DNA of 64,000 nt from Saprospiraceae bacterium (GTDB lineage: Bacteria > Bacteroidota > Bacteroidia > Chitinophagales > Saprospiraceae). Shown here piece after piece: positions 41,995-51,463 of the stretch (its first letter is position 1; each line of letters begins with the position of its first letter). The stretch spans positions 635,001 to 699,000 of the forward strand of contig JAWKLJ010000002.1 of NCBI GenBank assembly GCA_041392805.1, read 5' to 3'. The notes under the pieces were generated by a model, which was not told where the DNA came from, searched no databases, and saw only the letters and a list, made by a program, of their open reading frames with translations. A program made the position numbers and the translations under genes.

Positions 41995-44529
41995 TTAATT
42001 GCCTACAAAAAATACAGCATTACTAAACAAAAACAGCCCGTTATCCCAAAATCCCCTAAATAAAGGGTTGTCGACCATATAGGTGATACTACCCCTTCCT
42101 TTTCGCTCCACAGCAAAAACCATGGTTTCTTCTAATTCTTCTAGCGCTTTTATCCCTACAAAACCGGAAGTCAAAGGCTTTTTACCTACGATACCAACGT
42201 TGCTCATGCCGGTTTGATATGGATAGGCGTCCGTACCCGTTTTTAGTGTAAAGTATTGATGGCCAAGTCCATAGCCTAATGGGTGAGAGTTGTCCATCTG
42301 CAATCTAAAGATAGCTCCTGGCAAAGACTGACTAATCTCTCGCCGCCCTCCTCCAGCATAGGGCAGCAACCGTTCACTAAGTTCAGCCTCTTCCTGTGCC
42401 TTTTTATTTTTTTCTTCGGCTTCTTTGGATTCAAATGACTTTAATCCAAAACCACTTTTGCCTTCAAACGCTTGGAGTGCTGCACCTTGGGCGATTAACC
42501 TTCCGCCCTCACCTAGCCAAGTACTTAATTTTTTAAGCTCATTATCGCTAAAGTTATAGTTGCCGCTCGGGAGAACCAGCAGATTGTAATCGTCGAGATT
42601 TAATCTAGCGAAATCATTTTTATAGATAATGTTGGTCGGATAGTTCAAAACCTGTTCAAAGTAATACCAAACTTGGCCAAAGGCATTTGGTGATACCCCC
42701 TCTTCTGAAAGGATAACCACTTCCGGGGTTTGGATCACATGCATGGCGTCCGAACCCAAATCCGGGCCATGCTCCGAGAAGCCAGTGGTAATACCTTTGA
42801 TGACTTGATGCTGCGATTGAGCCAGGGCTTTTACAGTGGCATCAAAGGACACATTTTTCCGGTTGTCGGCACGATTCATAATCAAGGTCCCTGGTTCATA
42901 CGAAACACCTTCGATGGTAAAAGGAGCCGTGGCGTATCGCACTTTGATACCTTTCCGAAGTAATTGTGCAAGGAATTGAGCATCTCCGACGGATTCCCAA
43001 GGGACTAGATAAGCATAGGCTTGCTCAGTACCATTGTTAGTGGGGATCGATGGGTAGGTATAGCCAGTTATCAACTCGATTTTCTGAGCGCTGGCAAAGG
43101 TTGTTAGCCCATAAGCATAGGGCAAGGCCCAAGCCGTAATGTCGTAGGTGAGCGAATCTTCTATCTTCGCACTAGGATCGAATAATGTTTGGGTAAGGAC
43201 CGAAAGTGGCTGATAGGCACTGATCAGCAGGTCGTTTGTGCTGAGACTGATCGTCGTTTGCTGGCCGTTTTGGTAATCAAGGACTTTTAGGTTGTTCATG
43301 GCCGCCTTGGCTCGCCCATACTGAATACCATTTTTGTCAAGTAAGGCAGTGAGTCGCTTGAGCTTGCCCGCAGGATTACTTCCTTTAATAATATAGGTTT
43401 TGTATTGCCCTTTCGGATTGGTTTGAGCGGTTTGGAAGAATTCACTAAACTGCTGGATCAAGCGGGGAGCATTTTTTGAAGCCATCTCTACGGTTGAGAG
43501 GGAGGTCGTCAGGTGATGGACAACCCGGTCCTTTAGGCTAAGCGTATCCCCGCTATCGCGGATAATCGCTTTCCCTGCACGGCCGCTACCTCCCTGCTCA
43601 TAAGTCATTCCAATGGCGCCGGTAAACATGGGATAGGTATCGCCATAACTAGGATATAAGAGATCGAATACTTCTTTGGTGAAGTACAGCCATCCTTCTT
43701 TATCAAAATATTTTGCGTGGTTTTTTCCAATTTCTATTTGAAACTTGGCTTGCCAATCGGTAAGGTATTCATGATAGGGGCGTGCAGCAGGGGCAAAATA
43801 ATAAGGATCATTGTAAGATTGCTCATGCAAATCGGCGTGAATATGGGGATACCATTGACGATATTCTTTCAGCCGTTGTTGTGATTCAATTTGTGTCTGC
43901 CAGGCCCAATCCCGGTTGAGGTCGAACATATAATGATTGACGCGCCCACCTGGCCATGGTTCATCATGTTCCCGGGCTGCCGGATTGGTATTGGTAATTT
44001 TATTGGTAACCCTTCGATACCAATGGGTATAACGAGAATAACCATCAGGGTTAATCGAAGGGTCCATAATGACCACCGTATTCTTTAGCCAGGCCTTGGT
44101 GTCCATATTGTCTGGCCTGGTCAGTTCGTAAATGACGCCCATCGAGCTTTCACTGCCTGCTGCTTCATTGCCATGTACACTATAACTTAGCCAGACAATG
44201 GCGACGTCCAGGGCTGGGTCCACAGCGCCTTCCATAAGCCCTGTTCTTCGGAGGTTATTGATGCGTATCGATTCGAGCCTAGCCAGGTTTTCAGGCGTTG
44301 AAATAAAGGCCTGCAACAAAGGACGATCTTCACTGGTATAGCCAAATCGTTTTAACTTCACTAACTCACTATTCGCGGCTACATGTTCAAAATAATCTAC
44401 TAATAAGTGATGAGGGGTGAAGTTCTCTCCCAATGCATGTGGCAAAAATTGATCGGGAGATTGCAATTGAGCCTGAAGGAAAATGCTGTTTCCTAGCAGG
44501 CAAATGATCCAGGTGAGTTTTTTTATCAT
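41995..44529 (-). CDS. Secreted M14 zinc carboxypeptidase
   Basis: An 844-residue exported metallopeptidase; the ATG at 44529 opens a signal peptide (MIKKLTWIICLLGNSIFLQAQ). The M14 fold occupies about 35-400: zinc ligands His119 and Glu122 (SVHGNEAAGSES), Arg/Asn site DLNRDW, third histidine in HIHADLHEQS and the catalytic Glu in TYEQGGSGRAG. The C-terminal half (about 430-840) is a beta-rich region with a glutamine-amidotransferase-like segment (NLLVLPSGNYNFSDNELKKLSTWLGEGGRLIAQG). No T9SS sorting domain is seen, so it is probably periplasmic. It follows metF on the same strand, separated by 88 bp containing the dispersed 27-bp repeat. Confidence 0.9.
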   Translation of the reverse strand: MIKKLTWIICLLGNSIFLQAQLQSPDQFLPHALGENFTPHHLLVDYFEHVAANSELVKLKRFGYTSEDRPLLQAFISTPENLARLESIRINNLRRTGLMEGAVDPALDVAIVWLSYSVHGNEAAGSESSMGVIYELTRPDNMDTKAWLKNTVVIMDPSINPDGYSRYTHWYRRVTNKITNTNPAAREHDEPWPGGRVNHYMFDLNRDWAWQTQIESQQRLKEYRQWYPHIHADLHEQSYNDPYYFAPAARPYHEYLTDWQAKFQIEIGKNHAKYFDKEGWLYFTKEVFDLLYPSYGDTYPMFTGAIGMTYEQGGSGRAGKAIIRDSGDTLSLKDRVVHHLTTSLSTVEMASKNAPRLIQQFSEFFQTAQTNPKGQYKTYIIKGSNPAGKLKRLTALLDKNGIQYGRAKAAMNNLKVLDYQNGQQTTISLSTNDLLISAYQPLSVLTQTLFDPSAKIEDSLTYDITAWALPYAYGLTTFASAQKIELITGYTYPSIPTNNGTEQAYAYLVPWESVGDAQFLAQLLRKGIKVRYATAPFTIEGVSYEPGTLIMNRADNRKNVSFDATVKALAQSQHQVIKGITTGFSEHGPDLGSDAMHVIQTPEVVILSEEGVSPNAFGQVWYYFEQVLNYPTNIIYKNDFARLNLDDYNLLVLPSGNYNFSDNELKKLSTWLGEGGRLIAQGAALQAFEGKSGFGLKSFESKEAEEKNKKAQEEAELSERLLPYAGGGRREISQSLPGAIFRLQMDNSHPLGYGLGHQYFTLKTGTDAYPYQTGMSNVGIVGKKPLTSGFVGIKALEELEETMVFAVERKGRGSITYMVDNPLFRGFWDNGLFLFSNAVFFVGN

Positions 44530-44539
44530 ACTAATTATC

Positions 44540-44566
44540 TTTGGTTCTTTGACAAATCTCGTGATC
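44540..44566. repeat. 27-bp dispersed repeat, copy 2
   Basis: Identical over 27 bases to 33193-33219 (TTTGGTTCTTTGACAAATCT then CGTGATC). Here it lies just upstream of the M14 peptidase start. A related GGTTCTTTGACAAA sequence lies at 52874-52887 on the minus strand. Confidence 0.85.
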
Positions 44567-44617
44567 CCCCCCCGATGCAGGTGTTTTTCACCCGCATCCC
44601 CTCTGGTGCCCCACATC

Positions 44618-45574
44618 TCAATATACCTGTTCCACAATTTCCCTGATGGTATCCGAATCCCCCATCGTATAATAATGCAAGCAAGGCACACCAGCCGCTT
44701 TCAATTCCTTTGATTGCTCGGCGCACCACTCGACACCTACCTGGCGACGGGCCTCCGCAGTTTTTGCTTTTGTCGCCTCATTGACCAGATCAGAAGGAAG
44801 GTCGATATGGAAAAGGCGAGGAAGCGAATTAATTTGGTAAACCTTGGTTAAAGGTTTTAAACCCGGAACAATAGGCACATTAATGCCCGCAGCCCTGCAC
44901 TGTTTGACATATTCAAAGTATTTTTGATTGTCAAAAAACATTTGGGTGACAATATAATTGGCGCCAGCATCAATTTTTGCTTTGGTATAGGTCAAATCAA
45001 GTGCCATATTGGGTGACTCAAAATGTTTCTCCGGATAGCCAGCAATGCCAATGCAGAAGTCGGTTTTTTCCCCATTCTCAATGTTGGAATCAAGGTATTT
45101 TCCCCGGTTCATGTCGGCAATTTGCTTGATGAGGTCAAGAGCATAAGCATGGCCTCCTTCTTCCTGGATAAATTTGCCTTCAAATTGTCGAGCATCGCCC
45201 CTCAAAGCTAGCACATTCTTGATATTGAGGAAGTTGAGGTCAATCAAGGCATTTTCTGTATCCTCCAAGGTAAAACCGCCACAAATGAGGTGGGGAACAG
45301 CATCCACGCCGTATCTGTGCATAATAGAAGCACAGATGCCAACCGTTCCAGGACGTTTCCTAATGGCCGTTTTTTCATAATAGCCGCTTTCCCTTTTTTT
45401 ATAAAGGAATTCCTCCCTGTGATAGGTGACATCAATAAAGGGTGGTTTGAATTCCATCAAAGGATCCAGGGTCTCAAAGATCGCTTTCATGCTGCCTCCC
45501 TTTAAAGGGGGGAGTACTTCAAATGAAATCAAGGTCTGACCAGCTGCCTTCTCAATGTATTCGGTAACCTTCAT
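44618..45574 (-). CDS. metF: Methylenetetrahydrofolate reductase (NAD(P)H)
   Basis: FAD enzyme that makes 5-methyl-THF for methionine synthesis. The 318 residues match bacterial MetF. Signatures are the N-terminal SFEVLPPLKGG (Glu proton donor region), FIDVTYH, HLICGGFTLED, NVLALRGDA and YIVTQMFFDNQKYF with IVPGLKPL. It has a TAGCTTTGC promoter box at 45596-45604 and is followed by the M14 peptidase gene. Confidence 0.96.
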   Translation of the reverse strand: MKVTEYIEKAAGQTLISFEVLPPLKGGSMKAIFETLDPLMEFKPPFIDVTYHREEFLYKKRESGYYEKTAIRKRPGTVGICASIMHRYGVDAVPHLICGGFTLEDTENALIDLNFLNIKNVLALRGDARQFEGKFIQEEGGHAYALDLIKQIADMNRGKYLDSNIENGEKTDFCIGIAGYPEKHFESPNMALDLTYTKAKIDAGANYIVTQMFFDNQKYFEYVKQCRAAGINVPIVPGLKPLTKVYQINSLPRLFHIDLPSDLVNEATKAKTAEARRQVGVEWCAEQSKELKAAGVPCLHYYTMGDSDTIREIVEQVY

Positions 45575-45595
45575 GTGGTATAGCAGATTTTGGCC

Positions 45596-45604
45596 GCAAA
45601 GCTA
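45596..45604 (-). promoter_or_regulatory. TAnnTTTGC -7 box of metF
   Basis: The plus-strand GCAAAGCTA reads TAGCTTTGC on the minus strand, a full consensus match about 25 bp before the metF ATG. No clear -33 element. Confidence 0.5.
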
Positions 45605-45687
45605 AGTAATATCCTTTTAATATATACCCTTAGTTGTTGGTTTCCCAACGATAGCAGCTAAAAAAAAAACATTTTTTATGTTACCTC

Positions 45688-45735
45688 TTGCATCTTAATT
45701 TTATTCCATGTATTTTTGGTTGAACGTTTAGTCAA
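45688..45735 (+). promoter_or_regulatory. Promoter and possible TetR operator of the ABC-exporter operon
   Basis: TTG at 45688-45690 and TATTTTTG at 45711-45718 match the Bacteroidetes pattern. An imperfect palindrome TTGAACGTTTAGTCAA (45720-45735) between the box and the tetR ATG is of the type bound by TetR regulators, which suggests autoregulation. Confidence 0.45.
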
Positions 45736-45741
45736 TGTAAA

Positions 45742-46335
45742 ATGTCACCACGTACCAAGCAACAAAATGAAGCCATCAGGCAACGCAGTATAGCGACCAT
45801 CAGAGAAGCAGCACTTGAGGTATTTGCCAAGTATGGCTATCACAGCGCATCTATTACCCAGATTGCCAAAGAAGCAGGTGTTTCTAAAGGGCTTTTATAT
45901 AATTATTTCGCAAGTAAAGAAGAATTACTCCAAAGCATTGTGCAGGAAGCCATGGAAGCCAATGAAGCATCTTGGCTGAAATCCCTTGAAAGCGACCTTC
46001 CTCCATTCGAAAAATTAAAAAAAGCCACCGAAAACACCATAGATTTAGTCAAATCCAACTTGCACCATTGGAGACTCCTGACAGCCCTTTCCTTTCAGCC
46101 CGACGTTTTTAAAAGTATGGAAGAGATGCTCACGGCAAAGCGGGTTGAATATATCCAAAAAATAGCTGAGCTATTTATTCAAATGGGTATAGCCGAACCG
46201 GAGAAAGAAGTCTTTTATTTTGGTGCTTTTTTGGATGGTATTTTTCTACACTACATGAATATGGAAGAGGCCTACCCGCTAGATGATATGAAAAATATGA
46301 TTTTGGAACGCTATGAATCCTATGCCCAAAAATAA
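45742..46335 (+). CDS. TetR-family transcriptional regulator
   Basis: A 197-residue repressor at the head of the exporter operon. The N-terminal HTH is canonical: IREAALEVFAKYGYHSASITQIAKEAGVSKGLLYNYFASKEELL. The C-terminal ligand/dimerisation part is variable and gives no ligand clue. It probably controls the five genes behind it (spacing 32 bp, then overlapping or nearly so), as TetR genes commonly do for efflux or envelope transporters. Confidence 0.93.
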   Translation: MSPRTKQQNEAIRQRSIATIREAALEVFAKYGYHSASITQIAKEAGVSKGLLYNYFASKEELLQSIVQEAMEANEASWLKSLESDLPPFEKLKKATENTIDLVKSNLHHWRLLTALSFQPDVFKSMEEMLTAKRVEYIQKIAELFIQMGIAEPEKEVFYFGAFLDGIFLHYMNMEEAYPLDDMKNMILERYESYAQK

Positions 46336-46367
46336 AAAAGCAATGCGCGAGGCTTACAATCACATAA

Positions 46368-47132
46368 ATGAAAGATATGAAAAAAATACGTGTTTTTACT
46401 TTAGGCTTTATCCTTTTATTTAGCCTATCATCCTTTGCTCAAGACTTGACTGCCCTTGAGGTTATTAAGAAAGCCGATCAGAAACTTAGGGGCGAAACCA
46501 GTGCTGGAACCATGAAAATGACGATTGTTCGGCCAAGCTGGTCCCGGGAAATAACCATGAAATCCTGGTCAAAAGGAACCGAATACAGTTTGATCCTGGT
46601 AAGTGCACCTGCCAGGGATAAGGGAACTGCCTTTTTGAAAAGAGAAAAAGAGATATGGAATTGGCAACCTACCATCGACCGCACCATCAAATTACCACCA
46701 TCTATGATGATGCAATCCTGGATGGGCTCCGATTTCACCAATGATGACCTCGTGCGCGAATCTTCTATCGTCGTCGATTATACGCATACCCTCCTTTCAC
46801 CGGAAACGATAGAAGGATATCCTTGTTACAAAATCGAATTGATTCCCAAGGAAGATGCACCCGTTGTTTGGGGAAAAGTCATTGTTTGGATCGATAAAAA
46901 AGAGTACATGCAGCTCAAAACGGAGTTCTATGATGAAGACGGCTATTTAGTCAATACGATGATTGGCAAAAATGTCAAGGTATTAAGCGGAAAAACCTTG
47001 CCAGCCACTATGGAAATCATTCCTGCGGAGGAGGAAGGCCACAAAACCATTATAGAGTACCTCAGCCTCGAATTTGATCAGCCAATTAGCGAAAACTTCT
47101 TTTCTATTCAAAATATGAAACGAGTCAGATGA
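46368..47132 (+). CDS. LolA-like outer-membrane lipoprotein-sorting protein
   Basis: A 254-residue periplasmic protein with a signal peptide (VFTLGFILLFSLSSFAQ). It is of the LolA-like family annotated 'outer membrane lipoprotein-sorting protein': TALEVIKKADQKLRGETSAGTMKMTIVRPSWSREITMKSW, LPPSMMMQSWMGSDFTNDDL and VIVWIDKKEYMQLKTEFYDEDG. The family forms a hydrophobic-cargo carrier. Its stop overlaps the next gene's start, and with the two permeases and the ATPase this resembles a LolA-LolCDE set. The cargo may not be lipoproteins. The first or fourth codon (46377) may be the true start. Confidence 0.88.
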   Translation: MKDMKKIRVFTLGFILLFSLSSFAQDLTALEVIKKADQKLRGETSAGTMKMTIVRPSWSREITMKSWSKGTEYSLILVSAPARDKGTAFLKREKEIWNWQPTIDRTIKLPPSMMMQSWMGSDFTNDDLVRESSIVVDYTHTLLSPETIEGYPCYKIELIPKEDAPVVWGKVIVWIDKKEYMQLKTEFYDEDGYLVNTMIGKNVKVLSGKTLPATMEIIPAEEEGHKTIIEYLSLEFDQPISENFFSIQNMKRVR

Positions 47133-48349
47133 TGGTTGTCAAACTTGCCTGGCGCAATATATGGCGCAATAAACGCAGAACCTGGATCACCATTGCTTCT
47201 ATTTTGTTTGCCGTCCTGTTTGGCTCTTTTATGGAGGCCCTACAGCAGGGCGCCTGGGGCAATATGATCAATAACGTGGTTAACTTTTACATGGGATATG
47301 GACAAATTCATCAAAAAGGCTATTGGGAAGAGCAGGTCATAGATAAAGCCTTTGCAATGGACCCCGCTCAACAACAACAGGTTGAGGCTATTCCCCAAAT
47401 TGCGGCTTTGGTCCCTCGAATCGAATCTTTTGGTTTGGCTTCTGCTGGCCATACTACCCGAGGCGCCCTGATCATAGGTATTGAACCCGAAGCAGAGCAA
47501 TTATTGACAAAATTGAAGGAACGCGTCGTGGAAGGCGAATACCTTGAAGCGGGCGACCAGTCTGTAATGGTCGCTAAGGGCTTGGCACAAACGCTCAAAC
47601 TAACTGTTAATGACACCCTGGTGATCATTAGTCAAGGCTACCACGGCGTGAATGCTGCGGGGAAATACCTGATCAAAGGCATCGTCCACTTTGGCTCCCC
47701 CGAGCTCAATAAACAAATGATTTACCTGCCACTACAGGAGGCCCAGCATTTTTATGGGGCAGAGGGATTGCTGACCTCAATAGCCCTGAAAATTGAAGAC
47801 CAGGACGATATAGATGTCGGCTTAAAAGCGATTAGAGAGGTCCTGGACACCACTGCTTATGAAGTAATGAAATGGGATGCCTTGCTACCTGACTTGGTAC
47901 AGGCTAAATCACTGGATAGCGCTGGAAATTACGTGGTTTACTTCATCCTTTATTCCATCATTGCTTTTGGCCTTTTTGGCACCATTCTGATGATGACCAA
48001 GGAACGGGAATATGAATTCGGGGTATTGGTTGGCATTGGCATGCGACGATTTAAATTGTCCGGCGTGGTATGGTTGGAAATCATCATGCTTGGGATGTTG
48101 GGAGCTTTGGCCGGCATATTGGTCAGCGCACCCATCGTTTGGTATTTCAAGCTCAATCCGATTCGCTTTTCGGGAAATTATGCGGGCCTTTTAGAAAAGT
48201 TTGGGTTTGAACCCATTTTTCCGGCTGCTTTTGATCCGATGATTTTTGTGTCGCAAGCGCTCATCGTTTTTGTCATCACTGCCTTATTGGCACTTTACCC
48301 CTGGGTAAAGATCCGGCGGCTCCAGCCCGTCGAGGCCATGCGCGATTAA
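47129..48349 (+). CDS. ABC transporter permease, FtsX/LolC-E type
   Basis: A 406-residue inner-membrane permease of the MacB/FtsX superfamily. It has an N-terminal helix (KLAWRNIWRNKRRTWITIASILFAVLFGSFM), a large periplasmic domain (about 50-270), then three C-terminal helices (YFILYSIIAFGLFGTILMM, IIMLGMLGALAGILVSAPIVWYF, ALIVFVITALLALYPW). The MTKEREYEFGVLVGIGM coupling helix and final RRLQPVEAMRD are typical. It overlaps the LolA-like gene by 4 bp (ATGA type), so translation is coupled. Confidence 0.94.
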   Translation: MMVVKLAWRNIWRNKRRTWITIASILFAVLFGSFMEALQQGAWGNMINNVVNFYMGYGQIHQKGYWEEQVIDKAFAMDPAQQQQVEAIPQIAALVPRIESFGLASAGHTTRGALIIGIEPEAEQLLTKLKERVVEGEYLEAGDQSVMVAKGLAQTLKLTVNDTLVIISQGYHGVNAAGKYLIKGIVHFGSPELNKQMIYLPLQEAQHFYGAEGLLTSIALKIEDQDDIDVGLKAIREVLDTTAYEVMKWDALLPDLVQAKSLDSAGNYVVYFILYSIIAFGLFGTILMMTKEREYEFGVLVGIGMRRFKLSGVVWLEIIMLGMLGALAGILVSAPIVWYFKLNPIRFSGNYAGLLEKFGFEPIFPAAFDPMIFVSQALIVFVITALLALYPWVKIRRLQPVEAMRD

Positions 48350-48354
48350 ATTAA

Positions 48355-49596
48355 TTGAAAATGATACCAATATTAGCCTGGCGAAATTTATGGCGTAATC
48401 CTACCCGGACTTTGGTGCTCATCGGCGCCATCGCACTGGGTATTTGGGCGGCTCTCTTTATGACGGGCTTTGCTACTGGTATGATCAAAAGTTATATCAG
48501 TAATGCCATCGAAAAGGTTGTCTCACATATACAAATTCACCATTCTCAATTTGGAGAAGAAGAGGATATCACCTTATTGCTGAAAGGAGCAGAGGCCCAA
48601 GCAGCTAACATCAGAAAAATGGATGGCGTGCAAGCTGTCGGCGTTAGAACCCTGGCCACAGGCATGATTTCTTCGGCCCAAGGCGTCAGGGGAATCAAAG
48701 TAAAAGGTGTCGAGCCGACAGAAGAAGCTCTACTCACCGGATTGGATAAACACCTGGTTGAGGGAGCATACTTCACGGGTGATCGCAAAAATGAAATCTT
48801 GATTAGTAGCGCTATTGCCGAAAAATTGCAAGCCAAAATTAGATCAAAATTGGTGCTGAATTTACAGGATTTAAAAGGAGAGATTACACCGGCAGCGTTT
48901 AGGGTCGTAGGGATTTTTAAAACGGGCAGCAAACCTTTTGATGAGGCACATGTCTTCGTTGCCCGAAAAGACCTTAATCGTTTATTGAACCACACCACCT
49001 TGGACACCTTGACCTCGGATGATTTGGCACACGAAATAGCCATTCTTTTAAAAGATGCAGGAAACGTCGATCAGTTCAAATCAACTTTACCGTTACAAGG
49101 AGACCAGAAAATAGAGACCTACCGAGAAATTTCTCCTGATCTCGAACTTTACGAATCTCAAATGGCCTTTGTCTCAATGATATACTTGACCATCATTATG
49201 TTGGCACTCACCTTTGGTATTATCAATACGATGCTAATGGCGGTGCTGGAGCGTGTCCGAGAGTTAGGGATGCTCATGGGGATAGGTATGAATAAGGCAA
49301 AGGTCTTCTTTATGATAATGCTAGAGGCCGTCTTTGTTGGAATGGTGGCTGCTCCAATTGGATTGATACTTGGAGCAAGTACGATATATCTCTTAGGAAC
49401 CTATGGCCTGGATATGTCAATGTATTCCAACTCCCTGGAAATGTATGGAATGTCTAGTATTATTTATTTCTCTGTTCAACCCATTGTGTATTGGCAAATA
49501 CCGCTATTTGTTGGGGTGACGGCGGTGCTGGCTGCTTTGTATCCCTCCTGGAAAGCCATTCGCTTAAAGCCAGTGGAGGCTATTCGAAAAATTTAA
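48355..49596 (+). CDS. ABC transporter permease, FtsX/LolC-E type (second subunit)
   Basis: A 413-residue paralogue of the preceding permease: WRNLWRNPTRTLVLIGAIALGIWAALFM, periplasmic domain about 45-280, then MAFVSMIYLTIIMLALTFGIINTMLM, EAVFVGMVAAPIGLILGAS and VGVTAVLAALYPSWKAIRLKPVEAIRK. Together the two form a heterodimeric LolCE-like transporter. The gene starts 5 bp after the first permease. Confidence 0.94.
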   Translation: MKMIPILAWRNLWRNPTRTLVLIGAIALGIWAALFMTGFATGMIKSYISNAIEKVVSHIQIHHSQFGEEEDITLLLKGAEAQAANIRKMDGVQAVGVRTLATGMISSAQGVRGIKVKGVEPTEEALLTGLDKHLVEGAYFTGDRKNEILISSAIAEKLQAKIRSKLVLNLQDLKGEITPAAFRVVGIFKTGSKPFDEAHVFVARKDLNRLLNHTTLDTLTSDDLAHEIAILLKDAGNVDQFKSTLPLQGDQKIETYREISPDLELYESQMAFVSMIYLTIIMLALTFGIINTMLMAVLERVRELGMLMGIGMNKAKVFFMIMLEAVFVGMVAAPIGLILGASTIYLLGTYGLDMSMYSNSLEMYGMSSIIYFSVQPIVYWQIPLFVGVTAVLAALYPSWKAIRLKPVEAIRKI

Positions 49597-49606
49597 AATT
49601 TTCCTT

Positions 49607-50293
49607 ATGGATGTTATAAGCACAAAAGGCGTAAGCAAAATTTATAATCCGGATAAAATTCCGGTTCACGCACTCGATGGTGTTGACCTTCATATCGAAG
49701 CAGGGGAATTCACCGCCATTGTTGGTCCTTCCGGATCTGGGAAAACGACGCTGCTCAATATTATCGGAGGCCTGGATCGCCCCAGCAAGGGCAAAGTAGT
49801 TGTTGGCGGCCAGGATATTTCAGAATTATCTGATAATCAATTGATAGATTTTAGAAAAGATCATATTGGTTTTGTTTTCCAAGCCTATAATCTCATTCCT
49901 GTCCTAACCGCAGCGGAGAATATTGAGTTTGTCATGTTGCTACAAAAAAGGTCTAAAGTAGAACGGCAGCATAGGGTGGCAGAACTCCTGAAGTCGGTCG
50001 GATTAGAAGACAAAATTGACAATCGCCCTTCTCAATTATCAGGAGGGCAGCAACAGCGGGTAGCAGTGGCGCGTGCCCTGGCACCCAAGCCTGCCTTCAT
50101 CCTGGCAGATGAACCCACTGCTAACCTCGACTCAGTATCGACCAACAACCTGCTCGATATCATGGCCAAGTTAAATAGGGAAGAAAATATGACCTTCATT
50201 TTTTCCACCCATGACCAAAGAGTGATCGACCGAGCCCGGCGGGTGATCACGCTAGTGGATGGGAAGATTAGCTCTGACGAGCGCCGGGATTAG
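49607..50293 (+). CDS. ABC transporter ATP-binding protein (LolD/MacB type)
   Basis: A 228-residue cytoplasmic ATPase. Walker A GPSGSGKTTLLNIIGGLD, Q-loop DHIGFVFQAYNLIPVLTAAEN, signature LSGGQQQRVAVARALA, Walker B FILADEPTANLD and the switch histidine FSTHDQ are all present. It powers the two permeases upstream (10-bp gap), completing a LolCDE/MacB-like complex. Confidence 0.96.
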   Translation: MDVISTKGVSKIYNPDKIPVHALDGVDLHIEAGEFTAIVGPSGSGKTTLLNIIGGLDRPSKGKVVVGGQDISELSDNQLIDFRKDHIGFVFQAYNLIPVLTAAENIEFVMLLQKRSKVERQHRVAELLKSVGLEDKIDNRPSQLSGGQQQRVAVARALAPKPAFILADEPTANLDSVSTNNLLDIMAKLNREENMTFIFSTHDQRVIDRARRVITLVDGKISSDERRD

Positions 50294-50304
50294 CACTATC
50301 CAAG

Positions 50305-51447
50305 ATGAAAACAATCTGCATCGCACTTTTAATCGCCGCGCCGCTTTGGGCTTTCAGTCAGGAAGAAAAACCTAAAAACTGGGCCCTAAGCGGCTACGTC
50401 AAAAACTTACAGACCCTGCTCTTTTTTGAGGATATTTACCTACAGGACAACCTTATTCACAATCGCCTCAATTTCCGATGGTTTATCAATAAAGACCTCA
50501 ATTTTAAGGCAGAACTTCGAAACCGTTTTTTTTGGGGAGACTTGGTGAAGGCCAATCCCGGGTATGCTGCCCTAACGGATGGTGCCAGTAATGATTGGTT
50601 GGATCTTTCGGCAGTAGTGCTGAACAAAAACAATATGATCTTTCATGCTGTCCTGGATCGTTTGTACCTGGAGTATACCAAAAATCGTTGGGAAATACGG
50701 CTTGGGCGACAAAGGGTTAACTGGGGGATCAGCACGGTTTGGAATCCAAATGATATTTTTAACGCTTTTAGTTTTACGGACTTTGACTATGAGGAACGCC
50801 CTGGCAGCGATGCCGTTCGGATAAAATATTACACCGGCGCAGCTTCCAGTGTAGAAGTGGTCGCCAAAGGTTTTGATGACATTAAAGAAGCCGTCATTGC
50901 TGGTATGTGGAAATTTAATAAAGGAGCCTATGACTTTCAATTACTGGCAGGCCTGGTGCAGGAAGACTTTGCGGTAGGCACCGGCTGGGCCGGCAACCTC
51001 GGCAACGCTGGCTTCAAGGGAGAAGCAACCTATTTTGCCCCGCTAAAAGCACAAGGTGAAGCTGGATTTGCGCTGACTTTGGGCATAGATTATGCCTTTA
51101 CCAATTCCTATTATTTAAACTTGGGTTATTTGTATAACAACAATGGCTCAAATGAAGCGAGCGTTGGAAATCTATTCAATTTTCAACTCTCCGCGCGCAA
51201 TCTTTATCCATACAGGCATGCCTTGTTCTTGCAACAATCTTATCCCCTCAATCCCTTGCTCAATGCTAGTTTGGCCATCATTTACAGTCCCGTAAAGGTG
51301 AATCCCTTGTTTATCAATCCGGTGCTAACTTTTAGCATAAAAGAAAATTGGGACATTGATGCGGTAGGGCAAATTGTCTTTAATGAGGATGAAGGTTATA
51401 AAAGCCCTGTGCAGGCGGCCTTCTTAAGGTTGAAATATAGTTTTTAA
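50305..51447 (+). CDS. Outer-membrane beta-barrel protein of the exporter operon
   Basis: A 380-residue protein with a signal peptide (ICIALLIAAPLWAFSQ) and many amphipathic strands ending in the terminal SPVQAAFLRLKYSF, a C-terminal aromatic as in porins. Internal motifs include WALSGYVKNLQTLLFF, YLEYTKNRWEIRLGRQRVNWGISTVWNPNDIFN and FALTLGIDYAFTNSYYLNLGYLY, resembling DUF1302-type barrels. Last gene of the operon, 11 bp after the ATPase; it may be the outer-membrane exit or acceptor of the transported lipid or lipoprotein. Confidence 0.85.
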   Translation: MKTICIALLIAAPLWAFSQEEKPKNWALSGYVKNLQTLLFFEDIYLQDNLIHNRLNFRWFINKDLNFKAELRNRFFWGDLVKANPGYAALTDGASNDWLDLSAVVLNKNNMIFHAVLDRLYLEYTKNRWEIRLGRQRVNWGISTVWNPNDIFNAFSFTDFDYEERPGSDAVRIKYYTGAASSVEVVAKGFDDIKEAVIAGMWKFNKGAYDFQLLAGLVQEDFAVGTGWAGNLGNAGFKGEATYFAPLKAQGEAGFALTLGIDYAFTNSYYLNLGYLYNNNGSNEASVGNLFNFQLSARNLYPYRHALFLQQSYPLNPLLNASLAIIYSPVKVNPLFINPVLTFSIKENWDIDAVGQIVFNEDEGYKSPVQAAFLRLKYSF

Positions 51448-51463
51448 GCGTTGAAGTACAGGA

